Below, in pieces: positions 37,639 to 46,274 of a stretch of DNA of 64,000 nucleotides. The notes beneath the pieces are model-generated. The model worked only from the letters and a program-made list of their open reading frames with translations. It made no database searches and was not told where the DNA came from. The stretch is from contig NZ_VUOS01000008.1 in assembly GCF_009829325.1 (NCBI RefSeq), positions 1-64,000 of the forward strand, given 5' to 3'. Position 1 is the stretch's first letter. Each line of letters starts with the position of its first letter. The DNA is from Nocardia sp. CY41. GTDB lineage: Bacteria; Actinomycetota; Actinomycetes; Mycobacteriales; Mycobacteriaceae. A program made the position numbers and the translations under genes.

Positions 37639-39158
37639 GCGACACCACCGCCGACCGGGTGGCACCGGACACCGGCGCCGAACGGACCGGGCTGCCTCCG
37701 GAGCTGGAGCGCGTGCACATGGTCGGCATCGGCGGGGCCGGGATGTCCGGCATCGCGCGGATTCTGCTGGCTCGCGGCGGCGCCGTGTCGGGGTCGGACG
37801 CGAAGGAGAGCCGGGGCGTGCTCGCGTTGCGCGCTCGGGGTGCGCAGGTGCGGATCGGCCACGACGCCACCGCCTTGGACCTGCTACCCGGCGGCCCGAC
37901 CGCGGTGGTGACCACGTACGCGGCCATCCCGAAGACCAATCCGGAACTTGTCGAGGCCGCGCGGCGGGAGATCCCGGTGTTGTTGCGGCCCACGGTGCTG
38001 GCCTCGCTCATGCAGGGGCATCGCACCCTGCTCGTCTCCGGCACGCACGGCAAGACGTCCACCACCTCGATGCTCATCGTGTCTTTGCAGCACTGCGGGC
38101 TCGATCCGTCCTTCGCGGTGGGTGGCGAGCTGAACGAGGCGGGCACCAACGCCCATCACGGCACCGGCGACATCTTCGTGGCGGAGGCCGACGAGAGCGA
38201 CGGCTCGCTGCTGCAATACGACCCGGACGTCGCCGTGGTCACCAACATCGAATCCGATCACCTGGATTTCTTCGGCTCCGACGAGGCCTACGTGCGGGTC
38301 TTCGACGACTTCGCCGATCGGCTCGCCGCGGGCGGCCTGCTGGTGGTATGCCTGGACGATCCGGGCTCGCGAGCGCTGGCCGAGCGGGTCGGCGCGCGCT
38401 TGGCCGAGCGGAACGTGCGCGTCCTCGGCTACGGCTCCGGTGACCTCGCGGACGCGCCGGTCCCGGTGGGCGCCCGGTTGCACAGCTGGGAACCGCGGGA
38501 CGTCGGCGGCCTCGCGCAATTCCAGCTCGCCGACGAGGTCGCGCCGCGCACGCTGCGCCTGTCGGTGCCGGGCAGGCACATGGCGCTCAACGCGCTCGGG
38601 GCCCTGCTCGCCGCTCAGGCCACCAGCGCCGACGTGGGTGAGATCCTCCAAGGCCTGGAAGGGTTCGGCGGCGTGCACCGCCGGTTCCAGTTCGCCGGGC
38701 GGGAGAACGGCGTGCGGGTGTTCGACGACTACGCCCACCATCCCACCGAGGTGCGTGCCGTACTCGGCGCCGCCGCCGAATTGGTCCAGCAGGAGGCCCG
38801 CGACGGCGCCCGCTCCAGGCAGGGGCGGGTGATCGTGGTCTTCCAGCCGCACCTCTACAGCCGCACCGCGACCTTCGCGCAGGACTTCGGCGCCGCGCTG
38901 AGCCTGGCCGACGAGGTCGTCGTGCTCGACGTCTACGGCGCGCGGGAGAAACCGCTGCCGGGCGTGAACGGAGCGCTGGTCGCCCAGTCGGTGACGAAGC
39001 CGGTGCACTACCAACCGGATATGTCGCGGGTCGGACGCCAGGTCGCGGGGTTGGCGTTGCCGGGCGACGTGGTGATCACCATGGGCGCGGGCGACGTGAC
39101 GATGCTCGGCAGCCAGATTCTCGACGGATTACGGGCGCGTCCCCAGCACGGACGGTGA
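37635..39158 (+). CDS. murC: UDP-MurNAc:L-alanine ligase MurC
   Basis: A 507-residue Mur ligase adding the first residue of the stem peptide. Motifs are [17 protein letters not shown] (UDP binding), [12 protein letters not shown] (ATP loop), [13 protein letters not shown], and [15 protein letters not shown] with [11 protein letters not shown] in the C-terminal domain. The ATG overlaps the murG stop (ATGA). Gene order murG-murC-ftsQ-ftsZ is that of M. tuberculosis. Confidence 0.96.
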   Translation: MSDTTADRVAPDTGAERTGLPPELERVHMVGIGGAGMSGIARILLARGGAVSGSDAKESRGVLALRARGAQVRIGHDATALDLLPGGPTAVVTTYAAIPKTNPELVEAARREIPVLLRPTVLASLMQGHRTLLVSGTHGKTSTTSMLIVSLQHCGLDPSFAVGGELNEAGTNAHHGTGDIFVAEADESDGSLLQYDPDVAVVTNIESDHLDFFGSDEAYVRVFDDFADRLAAGGLLVVCLDDPGSRALAERVGARLAERNVRVLGYGSGDLADAPVPVGARLHSWEPRDVGGLAQFQLADEVAPRTLRLSVPGRHMALNALGALLAAQATSADVGEILQGLEGFGGVHRRFQFAGRENGVRVFDDYAHHPTEVRAVLGAAAELVQQEARDGARSRQGRVIVVFQPHLYSRTATFAQDFGAALSLADEVVVLDVYGAREKPLPGVNGALVAQSVTKPVHYQPDMSRVGRQVAGLALPGDVVITMGAGDVTMLGSQILDGLRARPQHGR

Positions 39159-39164
39159 CCGGGG

Positions 39165-39887
39165 GTGCGCGGAGTCGGGTCGGCGCGCGCGGCCGGGCGT
39201 CGCGCGGGCGATCGGTTCGGTGAGATCGAATGGCGCCGGATTCGCCTGTGGGGATTGCTGGGCGTGTGCGTCTTCACAGTGGTCGCCGCGATCGCCTGGT
39301 TCACTCCGGCGCTGTCGGTGCGCACGGTACGCATCGACGGGGCGGTGGCGGTGCCCGAGCAACAAGTGCGGGATCTGCTCGAAATTCCGTCCGGCCGCTC
39401 GATACTGCGGATCGACACCGACGCCATGGCTCGGCGGGTGGCGAACATTCCGAAGGTGCGCACGGCACGGGTGCAGCGGATATTTCCGTCCACGGTCCGA
39501 GTGACGGTCGTCGAACGGGCTGCGGTGTTGTTCTACGACAGCCAGGACGGCGCGCATCTGCTGGACGCCGACGGCGTGGAATTCGCGGTCGAGCCCGCGC
39601 CGATCGGCGTGCCGAAGTTGATCACCGCTCATCCCGGCCGCGCCGATCCGCTGACCAGGGCGGCGGTCGCTGTGCTCGCCATCGTGCCGCCTGCGCTGGC
39701 AGTTCAGGTGAGTGAGGTTGCGGCGCGGTCCCTTTCGGACATTTCGCTGAATCTGAAGGATGGCCGCACGGTACTCTGGGGCGGGAGCGACGACGCCGAA
39801 CGAAAGGCGGCGGTGGTGTTGCCGTTGTTGACGCGCCCCGGAACGGTGTTCGATGTGTCGAGTCCCAATCTGGTCACGGTAAAGTGA
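39165..39887 (+). CDS. ftsQ: Cell division protein FtsQ
   Basis: A 240-residue bitopic protein. A short Arg-rich cytoplasmic part precedes one membrane span (LWGLLGVCVFTVVAAIAWF). A POTRA domain starting VRTVRIDGAVAVPEQQVRDLL follows, then the beta domain (IFPSTVRVTVVERAAVLF). It links early and late divisome components. The GTG at 39165 is the likely start although its ribosome-binding site is poor. A GTG at 39155 overlaps the murC stop, but it opens another frame that ends after 22 codons. Confidence 0.92.
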   Translation: MRGVGSARAAGRRAGDRFGEIEWRRIRLWGLLGVCVFTVVAAIAWFTPALSVRTVRIDGAVAVPEQQVRDLLEIPSGRSILRIDTDAMARRVANIPKVRTARVQRIFPSTVRVTVVERAAVLFYDSQDGAHLLDADGVEFAVEPAPIGVPKLITAHPGRADPLTRAAVAVLAIVPPALAVQVSEVAARSLSDISLNLKDGRTVLWGGSDDAERKAAVVLPLLTRPGTVFDVSSPNLVTVK

Positions 39888-40237
39888 TCCACACCCATTG
39901 CGCCCAGGTATTTTTCGGCGGTCCGGGAGTAGTTCCGGCACGGAGAAGGGGGCCGGGGGGCAACCGTTCACCATACGACGTGTGGAGCGGCGAGACGAGC
40001 GGGATCACGCAAGATTCTGGCTCTCGTTTCGGCGCGCCTGCGCGCGTATCGCGTCGGCTGCGAATAGCGTTCCGCACCAGTCGGATACTTGACATAACGC
40101 TAACCCTATGGTTGAGCTTTAGAGTTTGCCCGAGCCGCGGTTCGCTTCTCCAGCGACCCGACCCCGGAGCGGGCCGCGAAGCGGCGTGCCGAGAATCCGG
40201 AAACGACAGGCTTTAGATCGAAGGAAGGCGAGAGCCC
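39888..40237 (+). promoter_or_regulatory. ftsQ-ftsZ intergenic region with a probable ftsZ promoter
   Basis: 350 bp without a gene. It contains an AT-rich island around 40089-40125, unusual for this genome. TTGACA (40089-40094) is a perfect -35 hexamer. A convincing -10 at 16-18 bp is not obvious; TATGGT is too close and TAGAGT (40120-40125) too far. AAGGAAGG before the ATG at 40238 is the ftsZ ribosome-binding site. Separate transcription of ftsZ is likely. Confidence 0.55.
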
Positions 40238-41482
40238 ATGACGCCCCCGCACAACTACCTTGCGGTGATCAAGGTCGTCGGTATCGGCGGCGGCGGTGTG
40301 AATGCCGTCAACCGGATGATCGAGCAGGGACTCAAAGGTGTCGAGTTCATCGCGGTCAACACCGACGCCCAGGCGCTGCTGATGAGCGATGCCGACGTCA
40401 AGCTCGACGTCGGCCGTGAGCTGACCCGCGGTCTCGGCGCCGGCGCGGACCCCGAGGTCGGGCGCAAGGCCGCCGAGGACCACAAGGACGAGATCGAAGA
40501 GGTGCTCAAGGGCGCCGACATGGTTTTCGTGACCGCGGGTGAGGGTGGCGGCACCGGCACCGGTGGCGCACCGGTCGTCGCGCAGATCGCGCGCAAGCTC
40601 GGTGCGCTCACCATCGGCGTGGTGACCCGTCCGTTCTCCTTCGAGGGCAAGCGGCGCGGGAACCAGGCCGAGGTCGGCATCAACCTGCTGCGCGAGTCGT
40701 GCGACACGCTGATCGTCATCCCGAACGACCGGCTGCTGCAGCTCGGCGACGCGGCGGTGAGCTTGATGGACGCCTTCCGCTCCGCGGACGAGGTGCTGCT
40801 CAACGGTGTGCAGGGCATCACCGACCTGATCACCACCCCCGGTCTGATCAACGTCGACTTCGCCGACGTCAAGAGCGTGATGTCCGGCGCGGGCAGCGCG
40901 CTGATGGGCATCGGTTCGGCGCGTGGCGAGGGCCGCTCGGTGAAGGCGGCCGAGTCGGCGATCAATTCACCGCTGCTGGAAGCGTCCATGGACGGTGCGC
41001 ACGGCGTGCTGCTGTCGATCGCGGGCGGGTCCGACCTCGGCCTGTTCGAGATCAACGAGGCGGCGTCGCTGGTGCAGGAGGCCGCGCACATCGAGGCCAA
41101 CATCATCTTCGGCACCGTGATCGACGATTCGCTCGGCGACGAGGTCCGGGTCACCGTGATCGCGGCGGGCTTCGACGGCGGCGGCCCGGCCCGGCGCACC
41201 TTCGAGAGTGCGGGCCGCGGCACCATCGGCACGGCTCGCTCGGGCGAGATCGGGCAGAGCCGCACCAGTGAGATCACCTCGCGCGGCAGCGACAGCACCC
41301 CGAGCGCGTCTCCTACCGGTACGGCGGGCCGCGGCACGCTGCCGAGCTACCGGGACACCGAACGGCCGCGCACCCTGGGCGAGCCGACGGTGACGAGCAA
41401 CACGCGATCACACATCACGCCGCCGGACGCAGGCGACGATGACGACGACGTCGACGTGCCGTCGTTCATGCGGAGGGGCTGA
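40238..41482 (+). CDS. ftsZ: Cell division GTPase FtsZ
   Basis: A 414-residue tubulin homologue that forms the Z ring. The GTP-binding signature is [12 protein letters not shown], with [18 protein letters not shown] at the N-terminus and the synergy loop [15 protein letters not shown] in the C-terminal half of the GTPase. A variable Ser/Thr/Gly-rich linker of about 80 residues leads to the conserved tail [13 protein letters not shown], which in mycobacteria binds FtsW and SepF. The ATG start has AAGGAAGG about 10 bases upstream. Confidence 0.97.
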   Translation: MTPPHNYLAVIKVVGIGGGGVNAVNRMIEQGLKGVEFIAVNTDAQALLMSDADVKLDVGRELTRGLGAGADPEVGRKAAEDHKDEIEEVLKGADMVFVTAGEGGGTGTGGAPVVAQIARKLGALTIGVVTRPFSFEGKRRGNQAEVGINLLRESCDTLIVIPNDRLLQLGDAAVSLMDAFRSADEVLLNGVQGITDLITTPGLINVDFADVKSVMSGAGSALMGIGSARGEGRSVKAAESAINSPLLEASMDGAHGVLLSIAGGSDLGLFEINEAASLVQEAAHIEANIIFGTVIDDSLGDEVRVTVIAAGFDGGGPARRTFESAGRGTIGTARSGEIGQSRTSEITSRGSDSTPSASPTGTAGRGTLPSYRDTERPRTLGEPTVTSNTRSHITPPDAGDDDDDVDVPSFMRRG

Positions 41483-41501
41483 GCGCTGGAGTCCGGTTCC
41501 G

Positions 41502-41545
41502 GCGCAGGCCGGGACCGAGCTGGAAAGAGCGATCCCGGCCCGCGC
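41502..41545 (+). terminator. Hairpin terminator after ftsZ
   Basis: GCGCAGGCCGGGA (41502-41514) pairs with TCCCGGCCCGCGC (41533-41545) with one mismatch, 20 bases after the ftsZ stop. It sets ftsZ apart from yfiH, which has its own promoter. Confidence 0.65.
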
Positions 41546-41744
41546 CGGGACGCGTCGGCGGGACACGGGGAGTGGTGTCCCGGAGTACGACCGTCGATCG
41601 ATGAAATGAATACGGGGGACGCCGGCGCGGGGGCCGGCCGGGGGGTGACCGGGCTTCGGGTGCCCGATGCGACGCAACTGTCCCGACACCGGCCGAAGTT
41701 CCGCTCTCTACCTGGGCATTTCGACGCCGTTCGCGGAGCGCCAT

Positions 41745-41750
41745 TACGCT
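41745..41750 (+). promoter_or_regulatory. -10 element of a leaderless yfiH promoter
   Basis: TACGCT ends 7 bases before the ATG at 41758, with no Shine-Dalgarno sequence between, so the transcript probably starts at the ATG. TCGACG (41721-41726) is a weak -35 candidate at 18 bp spacing. Confidence 0.6.
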
Positions 41751-41757
41751 CGTCGCC

Positions 41758-42486
41758 ATGACTATCGCGCCGACCATCACTGTCCGACGGGTCACCACGA
41801 CCAGGTCCGGAGGCTTCTCGGCGCCCCCTTACGACTCGTTCAATCTGGGTGACCATGTCGGCGACGATCCGGCGGCCGTGCGGCGCAACCGCGACCGGTT
41901 GGCCGAGGGCATCGGCCTGCCGCCCGAGCGCCTGGTCTGGATGGAACAGATCCACGGCCGCAATGTGGAGATCGTCGACGGGCCGCGCGCCGAACCGGTC
42001 CCGGCCACCGACGCGCTCGTGACCACCGTGCCCGGGCTCGCGCTGGTCGTGCTCACCGCCGACTGCGTGCCCATCCTGCTGTCCGACGACCAAGCGGGCG
42101 TGATCGCCGCCGTGCACGCGGGGCGGATCGGCGCGCGCATCGGCATCGTGCCGCGCGTGCTCGAGGCCATGGTGGCGGCCGGCGCCCGGCTGGAGCGGGT
42201 GGGCGCGTTGCTCGGTCCCGCCGCCTCCGGCCGTCAGTACGAGGTCCCGGCGGCGATGCGCGCCGACGTCGAAGCGCACCTGCCCGGCAGCGCGACCACC
42301 ACGGTCCGCGGCACCCCCGGGCTGGATCTGCGCGCGGGCATCTCCCGGCAGCTCACCGAGGCGGGCGTCGGGGCGATCGCCGTCGACCCGCGCTGCACCA
42401 TCGAGGACCACACCTTGTTCAGCCATCGCCGTGGCGCGCCGACCGGCCGGATCGGCGGCGTGATCTGGATGGAGGCCACGGCATGA
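41758..42486 (+). CDS. yfiH: YfiH/PgeF family protein (multicopper polyphenol oxidoreductase fold)
   Basis: A 242-residue protein with the YfiH core. NLGDHVGDDPAAVRRNR comes near the start. VWMEQIHGRNVEIVD and VVLTADCVPILLSD carry the His and Cys of the metal site, and VHAGRIGARIGIVPRVLEAM holds the second His. CTIEDHTLFSHRR follows near the C-terminus. E. coli YfiH (PgeF) corrects UDP-MurNAc-L-Ser precursors, which would fit a dcw-cluster role; the corresponding mycobacterial gene is Rv2149c. WR/AG after the His is slightly altered (HAGRIG rather than HAGWRG). Confidence 0.9.
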   Translation: MTIAPTITVRRVTTTRSGGFSAPPYDSFNLGDHVGDDPAAVRRNRDRLAEGIGLPPERLVWMEQIHGRNVEIVDGPRAEPVPATDALVTTVPGLALVVLTADCVPILLSDDQAGVIAAVHAGRIGARIGIVPRVLEAMVAAGARLERVGALLGPAASGRQYEVPAAMRADVEAHLPGSATTTVRGTPGLDLRAGISRQLTEAGVGAIAVDPRCTIEDHTLFSHRRGAPTGRIGGVIWMEATA

Positions 42487-42707
42487 GCGGTCAGGCCCGG
42501 AGGCGGCAGCGCAGCGTGACCACGCAGGGCCCCGCTCATGCCGACAACAGACACGGCATGAGCGGTCAGGCCCGGAGGAGGCAGCGCAGCGTGACCACGC
42601 AGGGCCTCGCTCATGCCGAAATCGGATACAGCATGAGCGGTCAGGCCCGGAGGCGGCAGCGCAGCGTGACCACGCAGGCCCCCGCTAATGCCGACAACAG
42701 AGACAGC
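42481..42707 (+). repeat. Three tandem 75-bp palindromic repeats (MIRU-like)
   Basis: Copies begin at 42483, 42558 and 42633, exactly 75 bp apart, each opening with ATGAGCGGTCAGGCCCGGAG. A fourth ATGAGCG at 42708 then diverges. In copy 1, GCATGAGCGG (42481-42490) pairs with CCGCTCATGC further on, and inside it GGCCC pairs with GGGCC, giving a 10+5-bp bulged hairpin. Copy 2 keeps the pairing with a wobble; copy 3 has decayed. The period is a multiple of 3, so the frame stays open. Tandem intergenic repeats inside a start/stop overlap are the defining layout of mycobacterial MIRU elements. Confidence 0.85.
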
Positions 42708-42767
42708 ATGAGCGCGCGAGCCGCCGCTCGGCCGATGCCGCGGAGCGTCGCCGAGGTGCGGGCATGA
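42483..42767 (+). CDS. Repeat-encoded Arg-rich coupling ORF (94 aa) between yfiH and yggS
   Basis: The ATG overlaps the yfiH stop (ATGA) and the TGA overlaps the yggS ATG (ATGA). The product is three 25-residue repeats, each MSGQARRRQRSVTTQ followed by about ten variable residues, and then a short unique tail. No family is recognised. Whether the peptide accumulates is unknown. The ORF keeps ribosomes moving from yfiH to yggS across the repeat array, which may be why the array has stayed in frame. Confidence 0.5.
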   Translation: MSGQARRRQRSVTTQGPAHADNRHGMSGQARRRQRSVTTQGLAHAEIGYSMSGQARRRQRSVTTQAPANADNRDSMSARAAARPMPRSVAEVRA

Positions 42768-43525
42768 GCGCCGACGCGAAGACCGAGGTGGACGGCGCGC
42801 TCGCGGCCCGGACCGCCGAACTGTCGGAGAACCTGACGGGCCTTCTCGCCCGCATCGAGGCGGCGTGTCGCGCGGCCGGGCGGGCGCCGGATTCGGTGCG
42901 GCTGTTGCCGGTGACGAAGTTCTTCCCCGCCTCGGACGTGGCGATCCTGCACCGGCTGGGCCGGCGCGAGTTCGGCGAGTCGCGCGAGCAGGAAGCCGCG
43001 GCCAAGGTGGCGGCCCTGCGTGAGGAAGACCTCACCGGCGTCCGCTGGCATATGATCGGGCGGTTGCAGCGGAACAAAGCGCGCGGTGTCGCCCGCTGGG
43101 CGCACACCGTCCACTCCGTCGACAGCGAACGTCTGGCAACCGCTCTGGATGCCGGCGCCGTGGCCGCGCTGGAGGCGGGCGAGCGCACCGAGCCGTTGCG
43201 GGTGTTGCTCCAGGTGAGCCTGGACGACGACCCCGCCCGAGGCGGTGTCCCGGCGGGCGATCTTCCCGCGCTCGCCGAACGGATTGCGGGCGCTCCGGGA
43301 TTACGTTTGTCGGGTCTGATGGCCATTCCTCCGTTGGACGCGAAGGCTGATGCCGCATTTGCGCGACTTGCGACGTTGCACACGTTGTTGCTCGCCGATC
43401 ATCCGGACGCGACGGAGCTTTCCGCGGGAATGTCGGGCGATCTGGAATGCGCGATCGAACACGGTTCGACGGTTGTGCGTGTCGGTACCGCCTTGATGGG
43501 TATACGACCGATAACCTCGGGCTAG
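42764..43525 (+). CDS. yggS: YggS/PLPBP family pyridoxal-phosphate homeostasis protein
   Basis: A 253-residue single-domain PLP-binding TIM barrel. The lysine that carries PLP is in RLLPVTKFFPASDVAIL. Other conserved blocks are REFGESREQEAAAKVA, WHMIGRLQRNKARGV, HSVDSERLATAL and LSAGMSGDLECAIEHGSTVVRVGTALMG. The family buffers PLP and is common in division clusters between ftsZ and sepF, as here (Rv2148c position). The ATG overlaps the stop of the repeat-encoded ORF. Confidence 0.95.
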   Translation: MSADAKTEVDGALAARTAELSENLTGLLARIEAACRAAGRAPDSVRLLPVTKFFPASDVAILHRLGRREFGESREQEAAAKVAALREEDLTGVRWHMIGRLQRNKARGVARWAHTVHSVDSERLATALDAGAVAALEAGERTEPLRVLLQVSLDDDPARGGVPAGDLPALAERIAGAPGLRLSGLMAIPPLDAKADAAFARLATLHTLLLADHPDATELSAGMSGDLECAIEHGSTVVRVGTALMGIRPITSG

Positions 43526-43630
43526 CAAAGAAACCTCATCAGTCACATTCGACACATATGCTGGGATCTGACGAGGGCTGAGCAAGACTTCAACACCCGG
43601 CCGCCACCGGGGCCGAAGGAAGGTCGACCA

Positions 43631-44407
43631 ATGAGCACGCTGCACAAGTTCAAGGCGTACTTCGGCATGGTTCCGCTCGAGGATTACGAAGACGACTACG
43701 TCGACGATCGCGCCCCCCGAGGCGTGGACGAGCGCGGTGCTCGCCGGCCCCGGCCCCGTGACTACTCCGACCGCGACGGCTACGTCGACCGCTACGGCGA
43801 GGATCGATACGGCGCAGGCCGTTTCGACGAGGTCGACTACCCCGAGCCCGCCTACAAGTCCCCGTACAAGCCGGGTTACTCGGTGTCGCGCCGCGACGAC
43901 TACGTCGACGAGCCCTACGGCGACTACGACGCGCCCCGGCGGCCCACCCGGATCGAGTCCGCCCCGTCGGGCCGGTTCCGGGCGGGCGGGAGCGCGCCAC
44001 CGCTGCGCGGTGCCACACGAGGCGCGCTCGCCGTCGATCCCGACGCCGAGGAGCGCAGGCTGGAGGAGCGCGTGCGTCCCGAGCCCGCCCCGGTGCGGCG
44101 GCCCGGGATCTTCGAGGACGGAGGCCCCTTGTCCAAGATCACGACGCTGCGCCCGCGCGACTACAGCGAGGCCCGGATCATCGGCGAACGCTTCCGTGAG
44201 GGCAATCCGGTGATCATGGATCTGGTGGATCTGAGCAACGCCGACGCCAAGCGGCTGGTCGACTTCGCCGCTGGTCTCGCCTTCGCGCTGCGCGGATCGT
44301 TCGACAAGGTCGCGACGAAAGTGTTCCTGCTCTCACCGGCGGATGTCGACGTATCAGCGGAAGAACGCAGGCGCATCGCGGAAACCGGCTTCTACAACCA
44401 GAAATAA
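43631..44407 (+). CDS. sepF: Cell division protein SepF
   Basis: A 258-residue FtsZ-membrane anchor. The N-terminal amphipathic helix [14 protein letters not shown] is the membrane-binding part. A long disordered linker rich in Asp, Tyr and Arg follows (about residues 18-150). The C-terminal SepF domain, from about 165, has [20 protein letters not shown] and [25 protein letters not shown]. It is larger than the Bacillus protein because of the linker, as in other mycolata. AAGGAAGG precedes the ATG. TATGCT (43557-43562) upstream is a possible -10 of its own promoter. Confidence 0.95.
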   Translation: MSTLHKFKAYFGMVPLEDYEDDYVDDRAPRGVDERGARRPRPRDYSDRDGYVDRYGEDRYGAGRFDEVDYPEPAYKSPYKPGYSVSRRDDYVDEPYGDYDAPRRPTRIESAPSGRFRAGGSAPPLRGATRGALAVDPDAEERRLEERVRPEPAPVRRPGIFEDGGPLSKITTLRPRDYSEARIIGERFREGNPVIMDLVDLSNADAKRLVDFAAGLAFALRGSFDKVATKVFLLSPADVDVSAEERRRIAETGFYNQK

Positions 44408-44496
44408 GGTCGTGATCTGGGGGGTGGAGCAGACCTGGCGCCGGTTGTGCGGCGCGGTCATTTTGCGCGAAGCGATTTTTACGGCAGAGTGAACTG

Positions 44497-44799
44497 GTGG
44501 CCTTGTTCGCGGTGCTGTACTTCGTACTGTTCATCTTCTGGCTGTTGCTGATCAGCCGGGTGATCGTCGAGTTCATCCGTAGCTTTGCCCGAGACTGGCG
44601 TCCTACCGGTGTCGTGGTCGTCGTCCTGGAGGTGATCTTCACGATCACCGATCCCCCGGTGAAACTGCTGCGGCGGTTGATACCCCCGGTATCGCTGGGC
44701 GGAATTCGCCTGGATCTGTCGATTATGGTCCTGCTTTTCATCGTCTTCATCCTGATGTCGATCGTGGGCAGGCTCGGGCAACCGGTAGCTCCGGTGTGA
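44497..44799 (+). CDS. YggT family membrane protein (Rv2146c-like)
   Basis: A 100-residue protein with two membrane spans (about residues 3-25 and 73-92). Between them is RSFARDWRPTGVVVVVLEVIFTITDPPVKLLRRLIPP, which contains the conserved YggT segment ITDPP..LRR.IPP. The GTG start at 44497 lacks a strong ribosome-binding site. The family lies next to sepF and divIVA in many Gram-positive bacteria and is linked to envelope growth, but its molecular role is unknown. Confidence 0.9.
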   Translation: MALFAVLYFVLFIFWLLLISRVIVEFIRSFARDWRPTGVVVVVLEVIFTITDPPVKLLRRLIPPVSLGGIRLDLSIMVLLFIVFILMSIVGRLGQPVAPV

Positions 44800-44868
44800 C
44801 AGAATGGGCCGTGAAGACAGCTTGCTAGATCTGCTAGATCTCCAAAAGACGCGTGAAGGGATCCTTCC

Positions 44869-45726
44869 ATGCCGCTGACCCCAGCCGATGTGCACAACGT
44901 CGCGTTCAGCAAACCGCCGATCGGGAAGCGTGGCTACAACGAGGACGAAGTCGACGCGTTCCTGGATCTCGTGGAGCAGGAGCTCTCGCGCCTCATCGAG
45001 GAGAACGCCGATCTGCGCCAGCGGGTCGCCGAACTGGATGCGGAACTGGCCGACGCCAAGAAGAACCGCGGCCCGGCCGTGGCGAACACCGTGAAGGCGC
45101 CGATTCCGCAGGCCCCGCCGCCGCCGCCGGAACCGATCAAGCCCCCGGTGCCCGCCGCGCCGCCCGCTCCGATGCCCGCCGCGCCGGTGGCCAAGGACGC
45201 GCCCGGCGCGGACGCCAACCTGCAGGCCGCCAAGGTGCTCAGCCTCGCCCAGGAGATGGCGGACCGGCTGACCAGCGATGCGAAGGCCGAGGCGGAAAGC
45301 CTGCTGTCGAATGCCCGGGCGAATTCCGAGCGACTGGTCGGTGACGCCAGGACCCGGTCGGAGGCCATGATCGCCGACGCCCGCCAGAAGTCGGACGCGA
45401 TGTTGTCGGACGCGCAGAGCCGCTCGGACAGCCAGCTGCGCCAGGCCAAGGAGAAGGCCGACGCGCTGCAGGCGGACGCCGAGCGCAAGCACACCGAGAT
45501 CATGGCGACCATCACGCAGCAGCGCAGTGTGCTGGAGAGCCGGATCGAGCAGCTCAAGACGTTCGAGCGGGAGTACCGGGTGCGCTTGAAGTCGTACCTG
45601 GAGTCGCAGCTCGAGGAGCTGGAGAACCGTGGCTCCGCCGTCCCGGTCGACGGCGGCGACGCCTTCGTGGATGCCAACACGGCGAACAACCTCGCGCCGG
45701 CGTCCTTCGCCAAGGGTGGCAAGTAA
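44869..45726 (+). CDS. wag31: Polar growth and division protein Wag31 (DivIVA)
   Basis: A 285-residue coiled-coil scaffold that marks the poles and directs tip growth. The N-terminal DivIVA domain has [19 protein letters not shown] and [20 protein letters not shown] Pro-rich linker (about residues 75-110) is typical of mycolata. From 120 to 255 there is a long coiled coil with repeated SDAxxxSE/A heptads. The Thr in the N-terminal part corresponds in position to the kinase-phosphorylated region of M. tuberculosis Wag31. AAGGGA lies upstream of the ATG. A GCTAGATCT direct repeat sits about 30-45 bp upstream. Confidence 0.95.
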   Translation: MPLTPADVHNVAFSKPPIGKRGYNEDEVDAFLDLVEQELSRLIEENADLRQRVAELDAELADAKKNRGPAVANTVKAPIPQAPPPPPEPIKPPVPAAPPAPMPAAPVAKDAPGADANLQAAKVLSLAQEMADRLTSDAKAEAESLLSNARANSERLVGDARTRSEAMIADARQKSDAMLSDAQSRSDSQLRQAKEKADALQADAERKHTEIMATITQQRSVLESRIEQLKTFEREYRVRLKSYLESQLEELENRGSAVPVDGGDAFVDANTANNLAPASFAKGGK

Positions 45727-45803
45727 CGCGTCGCGCCCCAGCACAGCAGTTCGCATACCGTTAGAGGAACTGTCGAGCCGCCCGGCATGTCTTGGGGGTC
45801 ATC

Positions 45804-46004
45804 ATGCTCGTCTTGACACTCGTCCTTGCCGCGATCGGCTTCGCCCTGCTCGTGGCCGCGCTCACCACCGGATCGGTGATCTGGGCGTGGGGCTGCATCG
45901 TGGTGTGCGTCATCGGCGCGATGCTCTTGCTGGTGAGTGCTTTGTCCATGCGGAGTCCGGATGGTGATTCCCCGCCGCCTCCTGGTCGTCATGCCAAACG
46001 CTGA
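45804..46004 (+). CDS. Small membrane protein (Rv2144c-like position)
   Basis: A 66-residue protein with two adjacent membrane spans (LVLTLVLAAIGFALLVAAL and AWGCIVVCVIGAMLLLVSAL) and a Pro-rich cytoplasmic tail ending in HAKR. The ATG at 45804 is preferred (GGGGGTC just upstream); a TTG four codons earlier is possible. It follows wag31 as Rv2144c does in M. tuberculosis. No function is known. Confidence 0.75.
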   Translation: MLVLTLVLAAIGFALLVAALTTGSVIWAWGCIVVCVIGAMLLLVSALSMRSPDGDSPPPPGRHAKR

Positions 46005-46036
46005 CCTGCCTGACAAAGTGAGTTGACCGCTCCGGC

Positions 46037-46042
46037 TAGAAT
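46037..46042 (+). promoter_or_regulatory. Probable -10 element for the T-box/ileS transcript
   Basis: TAGAAT lies just before the T-box leader. CTGACA (46010-46015) is the best -35-like hexamer, but spacing is long (21 bp), so the assignment rests mainly on the -10. Confidence 0.45.
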
Positions 46043-46051
46043 CAAACATGA

Positions 46052-46266
46052 ATACGGCGTCGATCCGGCCATCACCGGGGAGCCTTCGGAAGAACGGCGG
46101 CACGGCCTGCGGGCCGGGCGCTCAGTAGAACCGAACGGGTGAGCCCGTCACAGCTCGGAATGAGAGGTCCGGTGTCCGCCACACCGGACAAGCGGGGTGG
46201 TACCGCGGTTTCGGCGCACCGGGCGCCGTCGTCGTCCCCGTGCCAACGACTCGGCACGAGGAGACG
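46052..46266 (+). ncRNA. T-box leader (tRNA-Ile sensing), translational type
   Basis: The conserved T-box sequence GGTGGTACCGCGG is at 46196-46208; TGGT within it pairs with the tRNA 3' end. Stem I is the short actinobacterial form, with the specifier ATC (46071-46073, isoleucine) in CGGCCATCACCGGGG. Stem III is a perfect hairpin (GTCCGGTGT 46167-46175 with ACACCGGAC 46181-46189). Downstream, CCGTGCC pairs with GGCACG and the pairing extends over GAGGAG, the ileS ribosome-binding site. Uncharged tRNA-Ile should open this sequestrator and allow translation. The layout is that of the structurally studied Nocardia and Mycobacterium ileS T-boxes. Confidence 0.93.
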
Positions 46267-46274
46267 TATCCGCC

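Noticed and set aside
39155..39223. Alternative ftsQ start at a GTG overlapping the murC stop
   Set aside because: It opens a different frame that ends after 22 codons; the ftsQ frame begins at 39165.
42234..42614. Minus-strand 126-codon frame over the 75-bp repeats
   Set aside because: It is the complement of the repeat array and of yfiH; the plus-strand frame has the stop/start overlaps on both sides.
42481..42707. CRISPR array
   Set aside because: Three direct repeats of 75 bp with almost no spacer and no cas genes; this is a tandem repeat, not a CRISPR.
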